Source: Microbulbifer elongatus (GTDB taxonomy: Bacteria; Pseudomonadota; Gammaproteobacteria; Pseudomonadales; Cellvibrionaceae). Taken from it: a DNA stretch of 64,000 nt. Under the pieces are notes generated by a model. It made no database searches and was not told the origin of the DNA. It saw only the letters and a program-made list of their open reading frames with translations. Location of the stretch: positions 186,001 through 250,000 of the forward strand of contig NZ_JAIVKJ010000004.1 of assembly GCF_020524885.1 (NCBI RefSeq). Reading direction: 5' to 3'. Both the position numbers and the translations under genes were made by a program. Below, in pieces: positions 1 to 9,034 of the stretch (positions are counted from its first letter, which is position 1; each line of letters opens with the position of its first letter).

Positions 1-113
1 CTCTGCCGTCGATTTATCTGTAGTTAAGCTACAGGTTTCGCCTTTCTTGCCCAGTAATTGTGCGAAAAAAGACAAAAACCCGCCTGTCTGACCCGAGTCA
101 TCAATATCTTTAT

Positions 114-174
114 TACCAATTGGTACAAATGGTTGTATATGCCTAACCAATCTGGTTTCATTGCCAAACCAATA
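114..174. promoter_or_regulatory. Cluster of ACCAAT-type inverted repeats upstream of the pectin locus
   Basis: A perfect 12-bp palindrome, TACCAATTGGTA, lies at 114-125. It is followed by AACCA-atc-TGGTT at 146-158 and ATTG-N6-CAAT at 161-174. The three sites share the ACCAAT half and stand about 110 to 170 bases before the lipoprotein start. A second small inverted repeat, CTGTAG-N5-CTACAG, is at 19-35. Sites of this kind commonly bind GntR- or LacI-type sugar regulators; which protein binds here is not shown in the window. Confidence 0.5.
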
Positions 175-281
175 AGTATTAAGACTGGGCCTGGATGGTT
201 ACCGAGCACGCAATGTGCGACATCCAGGAGACGTATCCAGGCTCATAAAAATAACGATCGACAATGAGAGAAGGGGTGAGC

Positions 282-2858
282 ATGAAACCTTTACCTTGGG
301 CAAAGTCCGCACTCGCGCTGTGCATTATGGGGACACTGACCGCCTGTGGCGGCGGTGGTGCCAATGAGAACAACGAGGGGGACGTGGTTGTCACTCCTCC
401 CCCGCAGTCGTCCAGCAGTTCATCTGGCGGTTCTTCCAGCGGTGGTTCCTCCAGCGGTGGTTCATCGGGCGGCGGCGCCGAAGGCCCAATTCTTTCTGAG
501 AACTTTGGAGACGACCTGTTCGTCAACTTTGACGAGGCAGATACCCAGTTTTTCTTCAGTCAGGACTACAAAGCGCTGGATGCGAGCAATGCCGCCGATG
601 CTTGGCCGTCTTTTTACTACCCCACCTGCTGTTTCTTCCTGAACGATAACCCGGCCGACGGCGTCGAGGTTTCACTGGATCAAATGGGTATTGTGAGCGA
701 CAGCGGCAACCCGGCGATGTTATTGAATACCGGCCGTTTCAGTGTCGGTCAGACCCGCCCGGATATCGACGACGCGGACCCGAAGAAGGACACCACCACC
801 TCCGACGACGTGACCACCTGGGGTGAGCTGGATCTGAGCGAACCGTACCGTATCTCTTTCTGTGTGAAAGACGCTTCCGGTACCCGCAACATGCAGGTGT
901 ATGTGGACAACAACACCTCCGGCGAAGCCAACTCCACCTGGGGTGGCGGCGGCACTGGCTCGCGTATCTTCAATATCCCCGCCGGTGACCTGATCCCGGG
1001 CAAGCGTGTACAGATCAACGTACCGGGCGATATCACCTATGAACAGGGTGGCGAGGTAAAAGACGTTCGCCAGGCACAGGTCGGCAGCACCAGCTCCTTC
1101 CTGCAGTTCCGCGTCGAAGGCGGCAGTTCCGTAATCTTTGATGACCTGCTGGTAGAGCGCCAGGAAGACGATGGCCAGTCCGAGCTGCCTGCGTGTAATG
1201 TATTCCAGCCGGCTACTGCGCCGGAGGCGCCGGAAGCGCCGAGCCTGTTTGCGAGTGATGCACAGGTCGCCGTCAGCTGGACCTCTTCCATCGGCGCCAC
1301 TTCCTATGACGTGGCCTACAGCACTGGCACAGACGTGAACGCTGCCGATGTTGTAGAAGGGCTGACCGAGACGAGCACTACCCTGACCGAGTTGGAAAAT
1401 GGCAGCGAGTACAGTGTTTGGGTGCGCGCGGTGAACAACGTTGGCGCTGGCGCATGGAGTGAAGCCACCACGGCGACTCCCGTAGCACCGGTTGGTGACA
1501 ACTGCGTACCGACCACATCGGTGGACCCGTCTGCAACCAACATGATCCAGTGGAACGTGTACGACGGCTGTTCACATCCCGGTGACCTTGGCGCTGTCGT
1601 AATTAATGGTAGCGAGGCAAGCAATTTCGCGTTTTCTGAAGAAGAATTGCCGTGGTTCGAAGTGAGCCCCCTCGGCGTCATGAATCTGGATACTCGTGAT
1701 GGTGACGAGAATACCAAACCAGTGGGTGATCTGGATGGCGTAATCGCCGGCGACGCGGCGACTTATCCCAAGCACTTCACCTTTATTGCGCGCATCGATA
1801 CTTCATTTGCCACCACGCTGGATAGTGTGCGCGGTTTTGAGATCGAGACGCATCTGGGTGACGGCGGTGTAGATGCGCGAGGTCCGGCCCGGATCAAGAC
1901 GATCCTGCGCCCGGACGGCAACAAGATCCAGCTGGACAAATTCCTCTCCGACGACAGCACCGCGGAAGTGGATATGGATATGACCGATGGCTATCACATC
2001 TATCAGGTCAGCTTCACCGTCAATGACCCCGCTACCGCCGGAAATGAATACATCACCGCCAAGGTTTATCGCGATGGTGTCGAAGTCGGCAGCTTTACCG
2101 GTAATGGCCGCGATGGTGGCTCTTCCGGTAGCCGGATGCGCATTGGTGAGGGTTCTAGCAGCCCATTCTATGCAGACGTGGACTGGCTGGTATGGACCGA
2201 CAACGCCACTGCCGCTGGCTTGACTGCGGAGCAGCTAGTCGGTGAGCTGCCGGCAGATATCGGTGAACTGGGCGTATATGCAGGCGCAGACGCGAGTTCT
2301 GCCTTTGAGGAAAACTTCAATGGCATTGGTCTGGTGGAAGACTCGGAAACAGAAGACACCAACTTCTTCACTGCGGATTACCGCGGCCAGTCCGGCGATG
2401 CGACCAAGCCGATGTTCAACGTAACCAGTGGTAGCTCCCGTATCACGGTTGCCGGTGGCACTCTAGCGTTGAACAACGCGCGTTTCTCCATCGGTGATGC
2501 GATGCACGGCACCGATACCGCGGATACTGACACTGCTGGTCGCGGCGACCTGGACCTCAGCAAGCCCTATGTTATTTCCTTCGAAGTCGTCGAAAACCCG
2601 AATACTTCTGTGGAATCGGGCAAGTGTCAGGTCTACGTTGACAACAACACTTCCAGCTCCAGCAAATCCATGCACGGTGGTGACTCCAAGCTGATTGAGA
2701 AGTTTGCGTCCCAGCTGGCTGACGGCGATCAACCCACGGGAACCGTCACCATCGAAAGTGACTTGGGCACAGCCAACTCATTCCTGCAGGTTCGCTGTGA
2801 CAGCGGCACGGAGGGTATGCCCGTAGTGATTGACGACTTCAAGATCACTTATCAGTAA
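282..2858 (+). CDS. Surface lipoprotein with duplicated end domains, FN3 and LamG-like centre
   Basis: The 858-residue product has a lipoprotein signal ending in LTAC and a poly-Gly/Ser spacer to about residue 67, so it is likely anchored in the outer membrane. Residues about 68-303 and 670-858 are recognisably the same domain: each has NxxRFS(V/I)G, (E/D)LDLS(E/K)PYxISF, QVYVDNNTS and SFLQ(F/V)R...VIFDD or VIDDF. Between them lie an FN3 domain (about 318-405) and a concanavalin/LamG-like stretch (about 406-660). I see no catalytic domain. The ATG at 282 follows GAGAAGGGG at a good spacing; the in-frame ATG at 264 lies inside that ribosome site. The TonB receptor starts 119 bases downstream. 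By context it is probably a pectin- or oligogalacturonide-binding surface protein, which is inference. Confidence 0.8.
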   Translation: MKPLPWAKSALALCIMGTLTACGGGGANENNEGDVVVTPPPQSSSSSSGGSSSGGSSSGGSSGGGAEGPILSENFGDDLFVNFDEADTQFFFSQDYKALDASNAADAWPSFYYPTCCFFLNDNPADGVEVSLDQMGIVSDSGNPAMLLNTGRFSVGQTRPDIDDADPKKDTTTSDDVTTWGELDLSEPYRISFCVKDASGTRNMQVYVDNNTSGEANSTWGGGGTGSRIFNIPAGDLIPGKRVQINVPGDITYEQGGEVKDVRQAQVGSTSSFLQFRVEGGSSVIFDDLLVERQEDDGQSELPACNVFQPATAPEAPEAPSLFASDAQVAVSWTSSIGATSYDVAYSTGTDVNAADVVEGLTETSTTLTELENGSEYSVWVRAVNNVGAGAWSEATTATPVAPVGDNCVPTTSVDPSATNMIQWNVYDGCSHPGDLGAVVINGSEASNFAFSEEELPWFEVSPLGVMNLDTRDGDENTKPVGDLDGVIAGDAATYPKHFTFIARIDTSFATTLDSVRGFEIETHLGDGGVDARGPARIKTILRPDGNKIQLDKFLSDDSTAEVDMDMTDGYHIYQVSFTVNDPATAGNEYITAKVYRDGVEVGSFTGNGRDGGSSGSRMRIGEGSSSPFYADVDWLVWTDNATAAGLTAEQLVGELPADIGELGVYAGADASSAFEENFNGIGLVEDSETEDTNFFTADYRGQSGDATKPMFNVTSGSSRITVAGGTLALNNARFSIGDAMHGTDTADTDTAGRGDLDLSKPYVISFEVVENPNTSVESGKCQVYVDNNTSSSSKSMHGGDSKLIEKFASQLADGDQPTGTVTIESDLGTANSFLQVRCDSGTEGMPVVIDDFKITYQ

Positions 2859-2977
2859 TTGTCTTTCGTTAATACGCAGAGATGACGCCGGTTGAAATCC
2901 AGAGCCGGCGGCCATCAAAAAAACATCGAAGCGGCCCCAACGGAACGGGGCACGGAAAAACCGATGGGAGAGTCAAA

Positions 2978-5977
2978 ATGACTTATAAAAAACAGATTCT
3001 CGCTATGGCAATCGCCATGGCTACATCCGCTAGCCTGGTAGCCCAGGAAGTGGAGCAGGAACAGCAAGAGGAAGCTTCCGGCGCCTCTCTGGAAGAAGTC
3101 TATGTAGAAGGTGTGCGTAGCGCCGACGTCAATGCACGCGCCGCGGAGCGGGGCAAGGATAACTTCAGCTCCATTGTTACCCAGGATGATGCCGGTAACT
3201 TCTCCGACCAGAACGTAGCCGAATTGCTGCAGCGTATGCCGGGTATAACCCTGCAAAAGAGCGAGGGCGAAGGCAAGTTTGTAAACCTGCGCGGCCTGGG
3301 TGCGGGCATGGTAAGCGTGCGCATGGATGGCGGTGCCATGGCAAATGCTGGTGGCGGTACCGACGAGACCCTCGAAGACCGCGCGTTTTCCCTGGATAGC
3401 CTGCCATCCGATGTACTGCAATCGATCGAGGTGAACAAATCACTGACGCCAGATATGGAGCTGGATGCGATCGGTGGTTCCATTAACGTGAAGACGCTGT
3501 CGGCACTGGATCGCGGTAAAGAAACCTACAAGCTGCGCGTGCAGAACTACTATCAGGAGCAGGCGGAAGAGAATTCGCCCAAGGTTACTCTGCAGGGTAC
3601 CAATCTGTTCCTCAATGACACCGTTGGTGTCGCCTACACCGGTTCTTGGGAAAAGCGTAATACCCAGGGCGCACAGACTCGACACCACAGCTCCACCTTG
3701 CCGCAGTATGTAGAGCTGGGTGGTGAACAAATGATTATCCCTTGGGAGTTCACCACCTATGAAGAAAACGCCGAGCGTGAACGTATCGCCGGTCTGCTGA
3801 ATGTCGAGTACCAGCCAAACGACAACAGCCGCTACCACGTGAAGTTGAATCACACCAGCTACTCGGATAACGATATTGCTCTGCGGGAGTATTACCGCTT
3901 CAACTGGGAGAACGGCGACGAAGACCTGCAGTTTATTGACAGAGATGCACAGGTATTCGGCGGTAGCAGCGTCGATCTGCAACAGCAGTTCTTTATTCAG
4001 GAGTCTGAGGTAGAGACCAACACCATCGCGCTCGGTGGTGAGAATCGCTTTGGTGACGGCTGGGAAGTAGATTACGAAGTAGTCTCCTCGCGCAGTGAAA
4101 ACTCGAAGCCTGACGGCCGCCGCGTACAGTTCCGTCTGCGCGAGTTGAACGCGATCGGCAGCTACAGCGACTATTCATTGAACGGTCAGCTGGTTTCCGG
4201 TCCGCAGCTTGATGAACTGATCTCGACCGGCAAAATTTCCAGCGGTGCGATTTCCAACCCGAATGGTGGTTACCAGTACGGCAGCGCTGTCCAGCCGAAC
4301 CTGAACTATGACAACCTGTTCCTGGAAGATTCCATCCGTGAAGACGCGGTGGACCAGTTCTCTCTGAACCTGCGGCACGACTGGGACGCCGGCCTAGTGA
4401 ACTACGTTAAGGCGGGTGTAAAGGTCAATCAGCGCGAGCGCAGCAATGACAAGAACCGCTCGAGCATCGTGCCAAATGATCGTGCTGTGGCCGGTTGTGG
4501 CGATGATTTTGAGTGTATCGCTCTGGCCGGTTCGCGCCTGGGTGATTTCGCCACCTATATTCCGGACAATCCCGCCTTCGATAATGCGGTAATCACCCGC
4601 GCCGAAGCGGAGCGGCTGATCAACGCGACTCGCGCGATTGGTGATAACTACGACGTCGAGCAGAAAGAGCTGGACTCTACCAAACTTGACTACGAGCTGA
4701 CCGAAGATACCGCAGCGGCCTACATGATGGCAGAGATGCAGGTGTTGCCGGAAGCGACCCTGATTGCCGGCGCGCGCTACGCGTATACGGATTTCACTTC
4801 CACTGGTTATCTGGCGTTACGCAACGACCGCAATGAAGACAGTGAGGGACTGACCTCTCTGGATATCGCGCTGCCGCTGGAGAAAACCGGTAATGACTAC
4901 GGTGTGTTTTTGCCAGCACTGCATTACCGCCATGAACTGAGTGACAACCTCCTCGGCCGCGCATCCATCTGGACCAGCTTCTCCCGTCCGGATTTCGGTA
5001 AGAGCCGCGCATTTTTCGAAGTTACCGACCGCGTGGTGTTCTGTAACACCGACCCGGACTCCGAGTTCGTAGGTCAGTGTAACGAGGACCCGAATGATAT
5101 TGGTTCTGCCCGTGGAGATGTCGAGTATCAGAAAGAGTTCTTCGAGATGTCCGGTGACAATACCGTGCGTATTGGTAACCCGGCGCTGGATCCGATGCGC
5201 GCCACCAACCTGGACCTGTCACTGAGCTACTACGGTGAGAGCACCTTCCTCGAAGGCGCGCTTTTCTATAAAGACATCACCGACTTTATTGTCGACGCCA
5301 ACGGCATCCGCATGAATATTGCGGATACCCCGTTCGCGCTGCCGATCGATCAAGTAGACCTGTTTACTATCCCGGCGGATCTGGAGCTGACGAACGTAAA
5401 CACCTACCTCAACGGTGAATCCGCCAAGGTCTACGGTATGGAGCTCAGCTTCAGCCACTACTTTGACGGTCAGTGGGAAGAGCACAATATCGGTCGCTAC
5501 CTCGATAATATCTTTGTGCAATCCAACCTGACCCTGCAGAGCAGTGACGGCAACGTAGGTGACTCGGTGCGTGCGGATTCCATTCAGCTGCCGGAAACCG
5601 CGGACACCGCTGCGAATATCACGGTTGGTTGGGAGAACGATGATTTCTCCATCCGCTTTATTGCCAACTACACCAGTGAAATCCTGAAGCGTATCGGAGC
5701 CTGTACCGAGGCGGACAAGGCTGCGGACCTGGAGTTGGGTTACGCCGGCAACTGCCGCGTGTGGGCGGATATGTACCAGGATGACTCGCTGACCTTTGAC
5801 GTGAAAGCGACCTACCGCGTTGCGGATGGTGTACGAGCCTACTTCGATGCGGTCAACCTTTCCGACAATGCTGACCAGCAGTACTTTGCCGGTAACGCCG
5901 ATTCCGGCGGTCGCATCCTTTACAACGTCGAAGCCTATGGCCCCGCAGTGCAGTTTGGCCTGACTGTCGACTTCTAA
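2978..5977 (+). CDS. TonB-dependent receptor, probable oligogalacturonide importer
   Basis: A 999-residue outer-membrane active transporter. It has a cleavable signal (MTYKKQILAMAIAMATSASL), a short Glu-rich stretch, then a plug domain with EEVYVEGVR, QDDAGNFSDQNVAELLQRMPG, VNLRGLG, and SIEVNKSLTPDMELDAIGGSINV split across it. A long beta-barrel follows and ends in the aromatic residue of GLTVDF. This matches the large TonB receptors of the Xanthomonas/Caulobacter type, which usually carry plant oligosaccharides. The ATG at 2978 has GGGAG seven bases upstream; a longer frame opens at 2882 but its extra 32 residues are basic and precede the signal. It lies between the lipoprotein gene and the pectate lyase and is closed by a terminator at 6003. 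Confidence 0.9.
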   Translation: MTYKKQILAMAIAMATSASLVAQEVEQEQQEEASGASLEEVYVEGVRSADVNARAAERGKDNFSSIVTQDDAGNFSDQNVAELLQRMPGITLQKSEGEGKFVNLRGLGAGMVSVRMDGGAMANAGGGTDETLEDRAFSLDSLPSDVLQSIEVNKSLTPDMELDAIGGSINVKTLSALDRGKETYKLRVQNYYQEQAEENSPKVTLQGTNLFLNDTVGVAYTGSWEKRNTQGAQTRHHSSTLPQYVELGGEQMIIPWEFTTYEENAERERIAGLLNVEYQPNDNSRYHVKLNHTSYSDNDIALREYYRFNWENGDEDLQFIDRDAQVFGGSSVDLQQQFFIQESEVETNTIALGGENRFGDGWEVDYEVVSSRSENSKPDGRRVQFRLRELNAIGSYSDYSLNGQLVSGPQLDELISTGKISSGAISNPNGGYQYGSAVQPNLNYDNLFLEDSIREDAVDQFSLNLRHDWDAGLVNYVKAGVKVNQRERSNDKNRSSIVPNDRAVAGCGDDFECIALAGSRLGDFATYIPDNPAFDNAVITRAEAERLINATRAIGDNYDVEQKELDSTKLDYELTEDTAAAYMMAEMQVLPEATLIAGARYAYTDFTSTGYLALRNDRNEDSEGLTSLDIALPLEKTGNDYGVFLPALHYRHELSDNLLGRASIWTSFSRPDFGKSRAFFEVTDRVVFCNTDPDSEFVGQCNEDPNDIGSARGDVEYQKEFFEMSGDNTVRIGNPALDPMRATNLDLSLSYYGESTFLEGALFYKDITDFIVDANGIRMNIADTPFALPIDQVDLFTIPADLELTNVNTYLNGESAKVYGMELSFSHYFDGQWEEHNIGRYLDNIFVQSNLTLQSSDGNVGDSVRADSIQLPETADTAANITVGWENDDFSIRFIANYTSEILKRIGACTEADKAADLELGYAGNCRVWADMYQDDSLTFDVKATYRVADGVRAYFDAVNLSDNADQQYFAGNADSGGRILYNVEAYGPAVQFGLTVDF

Positions 5978-6002
5978 CCCTCATTGGTAATTTGCCATTC
6001 TT

Positions 6003-6024
6003 GCCCCGCTTGCGGGGCTTTTTT
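6003..6024 (+). terminator. Rho-independent terminator after the TonB receptor
   Basis: The stem GCCCCGC/GCGGGGC with a TT loop is followed by six T residues. It lies 26 bases after the receptor stop and separates it from the pectate lyase gene, which probably has its own promoter. Confidence 0.85.
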
Positions 6025-6105
6025 GGCTCTGGCTGTCGAAAAACAACATTCACCAGCGCTGGCTGTTGCTCCAAAAAATTAGTAACCGAGTATCTAGGTG
6101 CACTT

Positions 6106-7389
6106 ATGTTCAATAATCCGTTTACGCCGCTGGCTACAGTGGTGCTGTCTGTAATGCTGGTTGCCTGCGGTGGTGGAGGCTCCAGCGAAACCATTCCTCC
6201 GGCGAATGGCGGAAGCTCTTCCAGCTCAAGTTCTTCAAGCAGCTCGTCCAGCAGTTCGTCGAGTTCATCTGGCGGTAGCTCCAGCTCTTCCAGCAGCTCT
6301 TCATCCTCCGGTGGGTCCAGCTCATCTTCGTCGGGTGGTGAAGCGCCAATGTTGGCACAGGCCGGCAACCCAATTTACGGCGAGTTGGACAACTACAAGT
6401 CCTGGCTGGGCAGCAGCCTCGCAGCGGATCGGACTCGCGCTGACAATATGATCACCTGGCAGATGGACCACGGTGGTTTTTATAAAAATGACGGGTCCAC
6501 CTACGACGCACCTTGGAATGGCAGTGATGCGCGCTCCGGTTGGACCGGCTCGGGTGGTGTGGAACTGGGTACCATCGACAACGATGCCACCGTTACCGAG
6601 CTGATGTTTCTCGCCGACGTTTACCAGCGCAGCAACGATACCAAGTACCGCGACGCCGCGCGCGACGCGCTCGAATTTCTGTTGACCATGCAGTACGAAA
6701 GTGGCGGCTGGCCCCAGGTCTACCCGGCGCGTGCCGGAACCACTTACTCCAATCATGTCACCTTCAATGACGGTGCCATGGCCCGGGTATTGATCCTGCT
6801 CGATCACGCCTTGCGCGAGGAAGCGCCGTTGAATGGCGACCTGTTTACCGAAGACCAGCGCACGCGTATGGAATCGGCAATCGCAGGGGGCGTCGATTTT
6901 ATTCTCAAGGCGCAAATAGTGCAGGCCGGCGCCAGGACTGTGTGGTGTGCCCAGCACGATCCGGTTACCTACGAGCCCCGCGCGGCGCGCGCCTACGAGT
7001 TGGAATCCAAAAGTGGCAAGGAATCCATGCTGGTAACGGCCTTCCTGATGTCGCAGCCGCAGACCGCTGAAGTGGAGGAAGCCGTTCGTTCCGCCCTCGA
7101 CTGGTATCGAAGCCCGGCAGTGCAGGAGGCGGATACCGCTTACGTAAAACGCGCCAGCGGTAGCAGCGACGACACCTATAACCCAATCCAGAGTAGGGCC
7201 GGCAGTACCATGTGGTATCGCTTTTACAACGTTGGTGACGATACCGGGTTCTTCGCCGACCGCTCTGGTATCAAGCAATACGACATCATGGCCATCGATG
7301 CCGAGCGCCGCTATGGCTACGAGTGGGGCGGTGACTACGGTAGTGAGTTGATCGAATACGCGGATAGTGTCGGCTATTACCAGCGTTAA
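6106..7389 (+). CDS. Pectate lyase, polysaccharide lyase family 10, lipoprotein
   Basis: The 427-residue enzyme should cleave polygalacturonate by beta-elimination. A lipoprotein signal ends in LVAC and is followed by a Ser/Gly linker to about residue 80. The rest is a PL10-type (alpha/alpha) catalytic domain with MDHGGFYKN, TIDNDATVTELMFLADVY, ESGGWPQVYP, NHVTFNDGAMARVL and the Arg-containing EPRAARAYELES. The TFND aspartate and downstream arginine are in places consistent with the family's catalytic pair. The ATG at 6106 is used because the signal peptide starts there; an open frame from 5992 would run through the preceding terminator. It is the only depolymerase in the locus and would feed the receptor upstream. 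Confidence 0.92.
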   Translation: MFNNPFTPLATVVLSVMLVACGGGGSSETIPPANGGSSSSSSSSSSSSSSSSSSSGGSSSSSSSSSSSGGSSSSSSGGEAPMLAQAGNPIYGELDNYKSWLGSSLAADRTRADNMITWQMDHGGFYKNDGSTYDAPWNGSDARSGWTGSGGVELGTIDNDATVTELMFLADVYQRSNDTKYRDAARDALEFLLTMQYESGGWPQVYPARAGTTYSNHVTFNDGAMARVLILLDHALREEAPLNGDLFTEDQRTRMESAIAGGVDFILKAQIVQAGARTVWCAQHDPVTYEPRAARAYELESKSGKESMLVTAFLMSQPQTAEVEEAVRSALDWYRSPAVQEADTAYVKRASGSSDDTYNPIQSRAGSTMWYRFYNVGDDTGFFADRSGIKQYDIMAIDAERRYGYEWGGDYGSELIEYADSVGYYQR

Positions 7390-7469
7390 CGATTTAGAGA
7401 GGGGAGCAGGGTTTTCCTGACCTATTGGTCGGTTCTATCACGGTGGTTAACCCGGTTGCCTTTAACAAA

Positions 7470-7484
7470 TGGGAATCATTCTCG
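7470..7484. promoter_or_regulatory. Possible Fur-like box
   Basis: TGGGAATCATTCTCG, read on the other strand, matches the 7-1-7 Fur consensus at about 11 of 15 places. It lies some 90 bases before the DUF2061 gene. The match is partial and no known iron gene follows, so this is tentative. Confidence 0.25.
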
Positions 7485-7574
7485 ATAATATGCATAGTGT
7501 TCTGGTGGTTTTTTGATCAGTTGCGTGTCTCTAATGGATGCGCCGATCACCAGATAGTTTGAGAGGGTGATTCC

Positions 7575-7796
7575 ATGAAGCAGCAGGCCATGACCAAAAC
7601 TTGTAGCTTTGCCGTTGTGCATATGGCAGTCGCATTTGCGGTGGGCTTTGCATTGACCGGTGATGTATGGGTGGGTAGTGCCCTGGCGCTGGTGGAGCCG
7701 GCCTGCAATACCGTGGCCTTTTACTTCCATGAGAAGTGGTGGAACCGCAGCAAAGGTCCGCAAGCGGAGCCCGAAGATATCCAGGTACCTGCCTGA
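7575..7796 (+). CDS. DUF2061 small membrane protein
   Basis: A 73-residue protein with two hydrophobic segments (about residues 11-27 and 32-48) and the family ending, ALVEPACNTVAFYFHEKWW. The TKT-N-FAxxH and EP-N-T-AxxFHEK pattern is that of DUF2061, a family of small inner-membrane proteins of unknown role. GAGAGGG lies a few bases before the ATG. It is transcribed toward the FMN reductase gene on the opposite strand. Confidence 0.8.
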   Translation: MKQQAMTKTCSFAVVHMAVAFAVGFALTGDVWVGSALALVEPACNTVAFYFHEKWWNRSKGPQAEPEDIQVPA

Positions 7797-7855
7797 TCGA
7801 TCAGGGCCGTTCACGTCTCCCGGAAATTCCGCCGATGGTAACTGGACCCGCTTTC

Positions 7856-8428
7856 TCAGGATGGCTTGCCGGCGCTTAGGCGCCGCTGCCATTTCCCCAG
7901 AGCCTCTACCAGGTCGCCAATAAACTTCCTGGTGTCTTCATCTTTCAGCGCGCCGTTGTCATCGAACTTCTTGTGCGCGAAGCTGATCATCACTTCCGGC
8001 TTATTTACAAAGTGCGCATCCAGGTAAATCAGGATTCGACGCAGGTCGTACTGTGCCCGCGCGCCACCGAATGCACTCATGCTCGCGCTCATCACCGCTA
8101 CCGGCTTGTCGGCAAATGGCTGCGGGTCAACGCGAGACAGCCAGTCGATGGCATTCTTCAATACACCGGAAACGGAGTAGTTGTATTCCGGAGTGGAGAA
8201 GAGAATGGCATCGGCCTTCAGCACCTGTTGTTGCAGGGTTTCCACCGCATCGGGCACGCCCTTATCTCGCAGGTCCTGATCATACAGCGGGATGTCGGCA
8301 AGGCTGGCAAAGGTAAATTCGGCACTGTCACCGGCAAGATCCGCAGCGGTTTTGAGCGCTGCGCTATTAAAGGAGTCTTGGCGCAGACTGCCGGAGATGG
8401 CGAGTATCTTGAGCGTCTCGGAAGGCAT
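7856..8428 (-). CDS. NADPH-dependent FMN/quinone reductase (flavodoxin-like)
   Basis: A 190-residue cytosolic flavoprotein of the NADPH-dependent FMN reductase family, whose members reduce FMN, quinones, azo dyes or chromate. The N-terminal ILAISGSLRQDSFN is the FMN-phosphate loop, and TPEYNYSVSGVLKNAIDWLSR is the second flavin-contacting signature. The length is normal for the family. The substrate cannot be told from the sequence. Only eight bases separate its start from the stop of the 59-residue ORF upstream on the same strand, so the two are probably co-transcribed. Confidence 0.88.
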   Translation of the reverse strand: MPSETLKILAISGSLRQDSFNSAALKTAADLAGDSAEFTFASLADIPLYDQDLRDKGVPDAVETLQQQVLKADAILFSTPEYNYSVSGVLKNAIDWLSRVDPQPFADKPVAVMSASMSAFGGARAQYDLRRILIYLDAHFVNKPEVMISFAHKKFDDNGALKDEDTRKFIGDLVEALGKWQRRLSAGKPS

Positions 8429-8436
8429 GATGTTGC

Positions 8437-8616
8437 TCAGTTATTGCCAAGTACAAAACAGTGTTCCAGGTCCTTTGGGTATCGAAGGCTCAGATTGGGG
8501 TAGCTTTTACCGGTCTTGGTGTGAGAGTTCTGCGGGTCTGGGCCGGCTTTCTTTTGCGCGGCCAGTATGGCGGGCTTTTGCGAGCTCCGGGCATTTACCG
8601 GTAATGGCGTATTCAT
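8437..8616 (-). CDS. Small basic hypothetical protein, 59 residues
   Basis: The ORF begins MNTPLPVNARSSQKPAILAA and ends HCFVLGNN. It has an AGAGG ribosome site about seven bases before its ATG, and its TGA lies eight bases before the FMN reductase ATG. The product is Lys/Pro/Asn-rich and lacks a signal or membrane segment. I do not recognise it. The support is its ribosome site and tight coupling to the reductase; conservation is untested. Confidence 0.5.
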   Translation of the reverse strand: MNTPLPVNARSSQKPAILAAQKKAGPDPQNSHTKTGKSYPNLSLRYPKDLEHCFVLGNN

Positions 8617-9034
8617 GACGACAACCTCTACTTCTTTATACGCTGCTGCTCAATTCCATGCTGCTCTAGTGTGGCTAGGGCGTAGTAGCGTGGCGGGGCC
8701 CGGAAAAGAGTTTTGGGTGCGTCACAGCTACCAATTAACTGTAGTGTAAAACTCGCTGAATCAGCCGCACCTGCCTTAGATTGCGCGTGAATCCCAACGG
8801 CTTTGAGACGCAGTACAAGCTTTCTAAATCCCATGAGGGGAATAGATCATCCGGGCGCCTCCTCGGTGTGTGCTTTATCGGGATCTGCAGAACCATCTCC
8901 TGTGTGTTGTGGCTCCGTTCTCCATCACTAAAAACTATTGGCGCGAAAGCTTTATTTGATTTCCGCAATGAGTGTTTCGGGCGTATTGTGTAGATGTAAC
9001 TCGAAGCAGGCTCACAATGTAAAGGAGAACAAAC
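8617..9034. other. Intergenic stretch without a supported gene
   Basis: Between the 59-residue ORF and the Cys-rich peptide gene, open frames on both strands lack good ribosome sites and recognisable protein character. It must hold the promoter of the leftward small-ORF/reductase pair, and probably that of the rightward peptide gene near its right end. I see no strong hairpin or repeat. Confidence 0.4.

Noticed and set aside
6200..6345. Dense AGCTC/TCC repeats resembling a repeat array
   Set aside because: They encode the Ser/Gly linker of the pectate lyase; not a CRISPR array, since there are no spacers of regular size.
5853..6368. A 171-residue Glu/Leu-rich frame opposite the Ser linker
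   Set aside because: The acidic repeats are the complement of serine codons; it spans a terminator.
6322..7278. A 318-residue open frame opposite the pectate lyase
   Set aside because: Antisense shadow; the forward strand encodes a complete PL10 domain.
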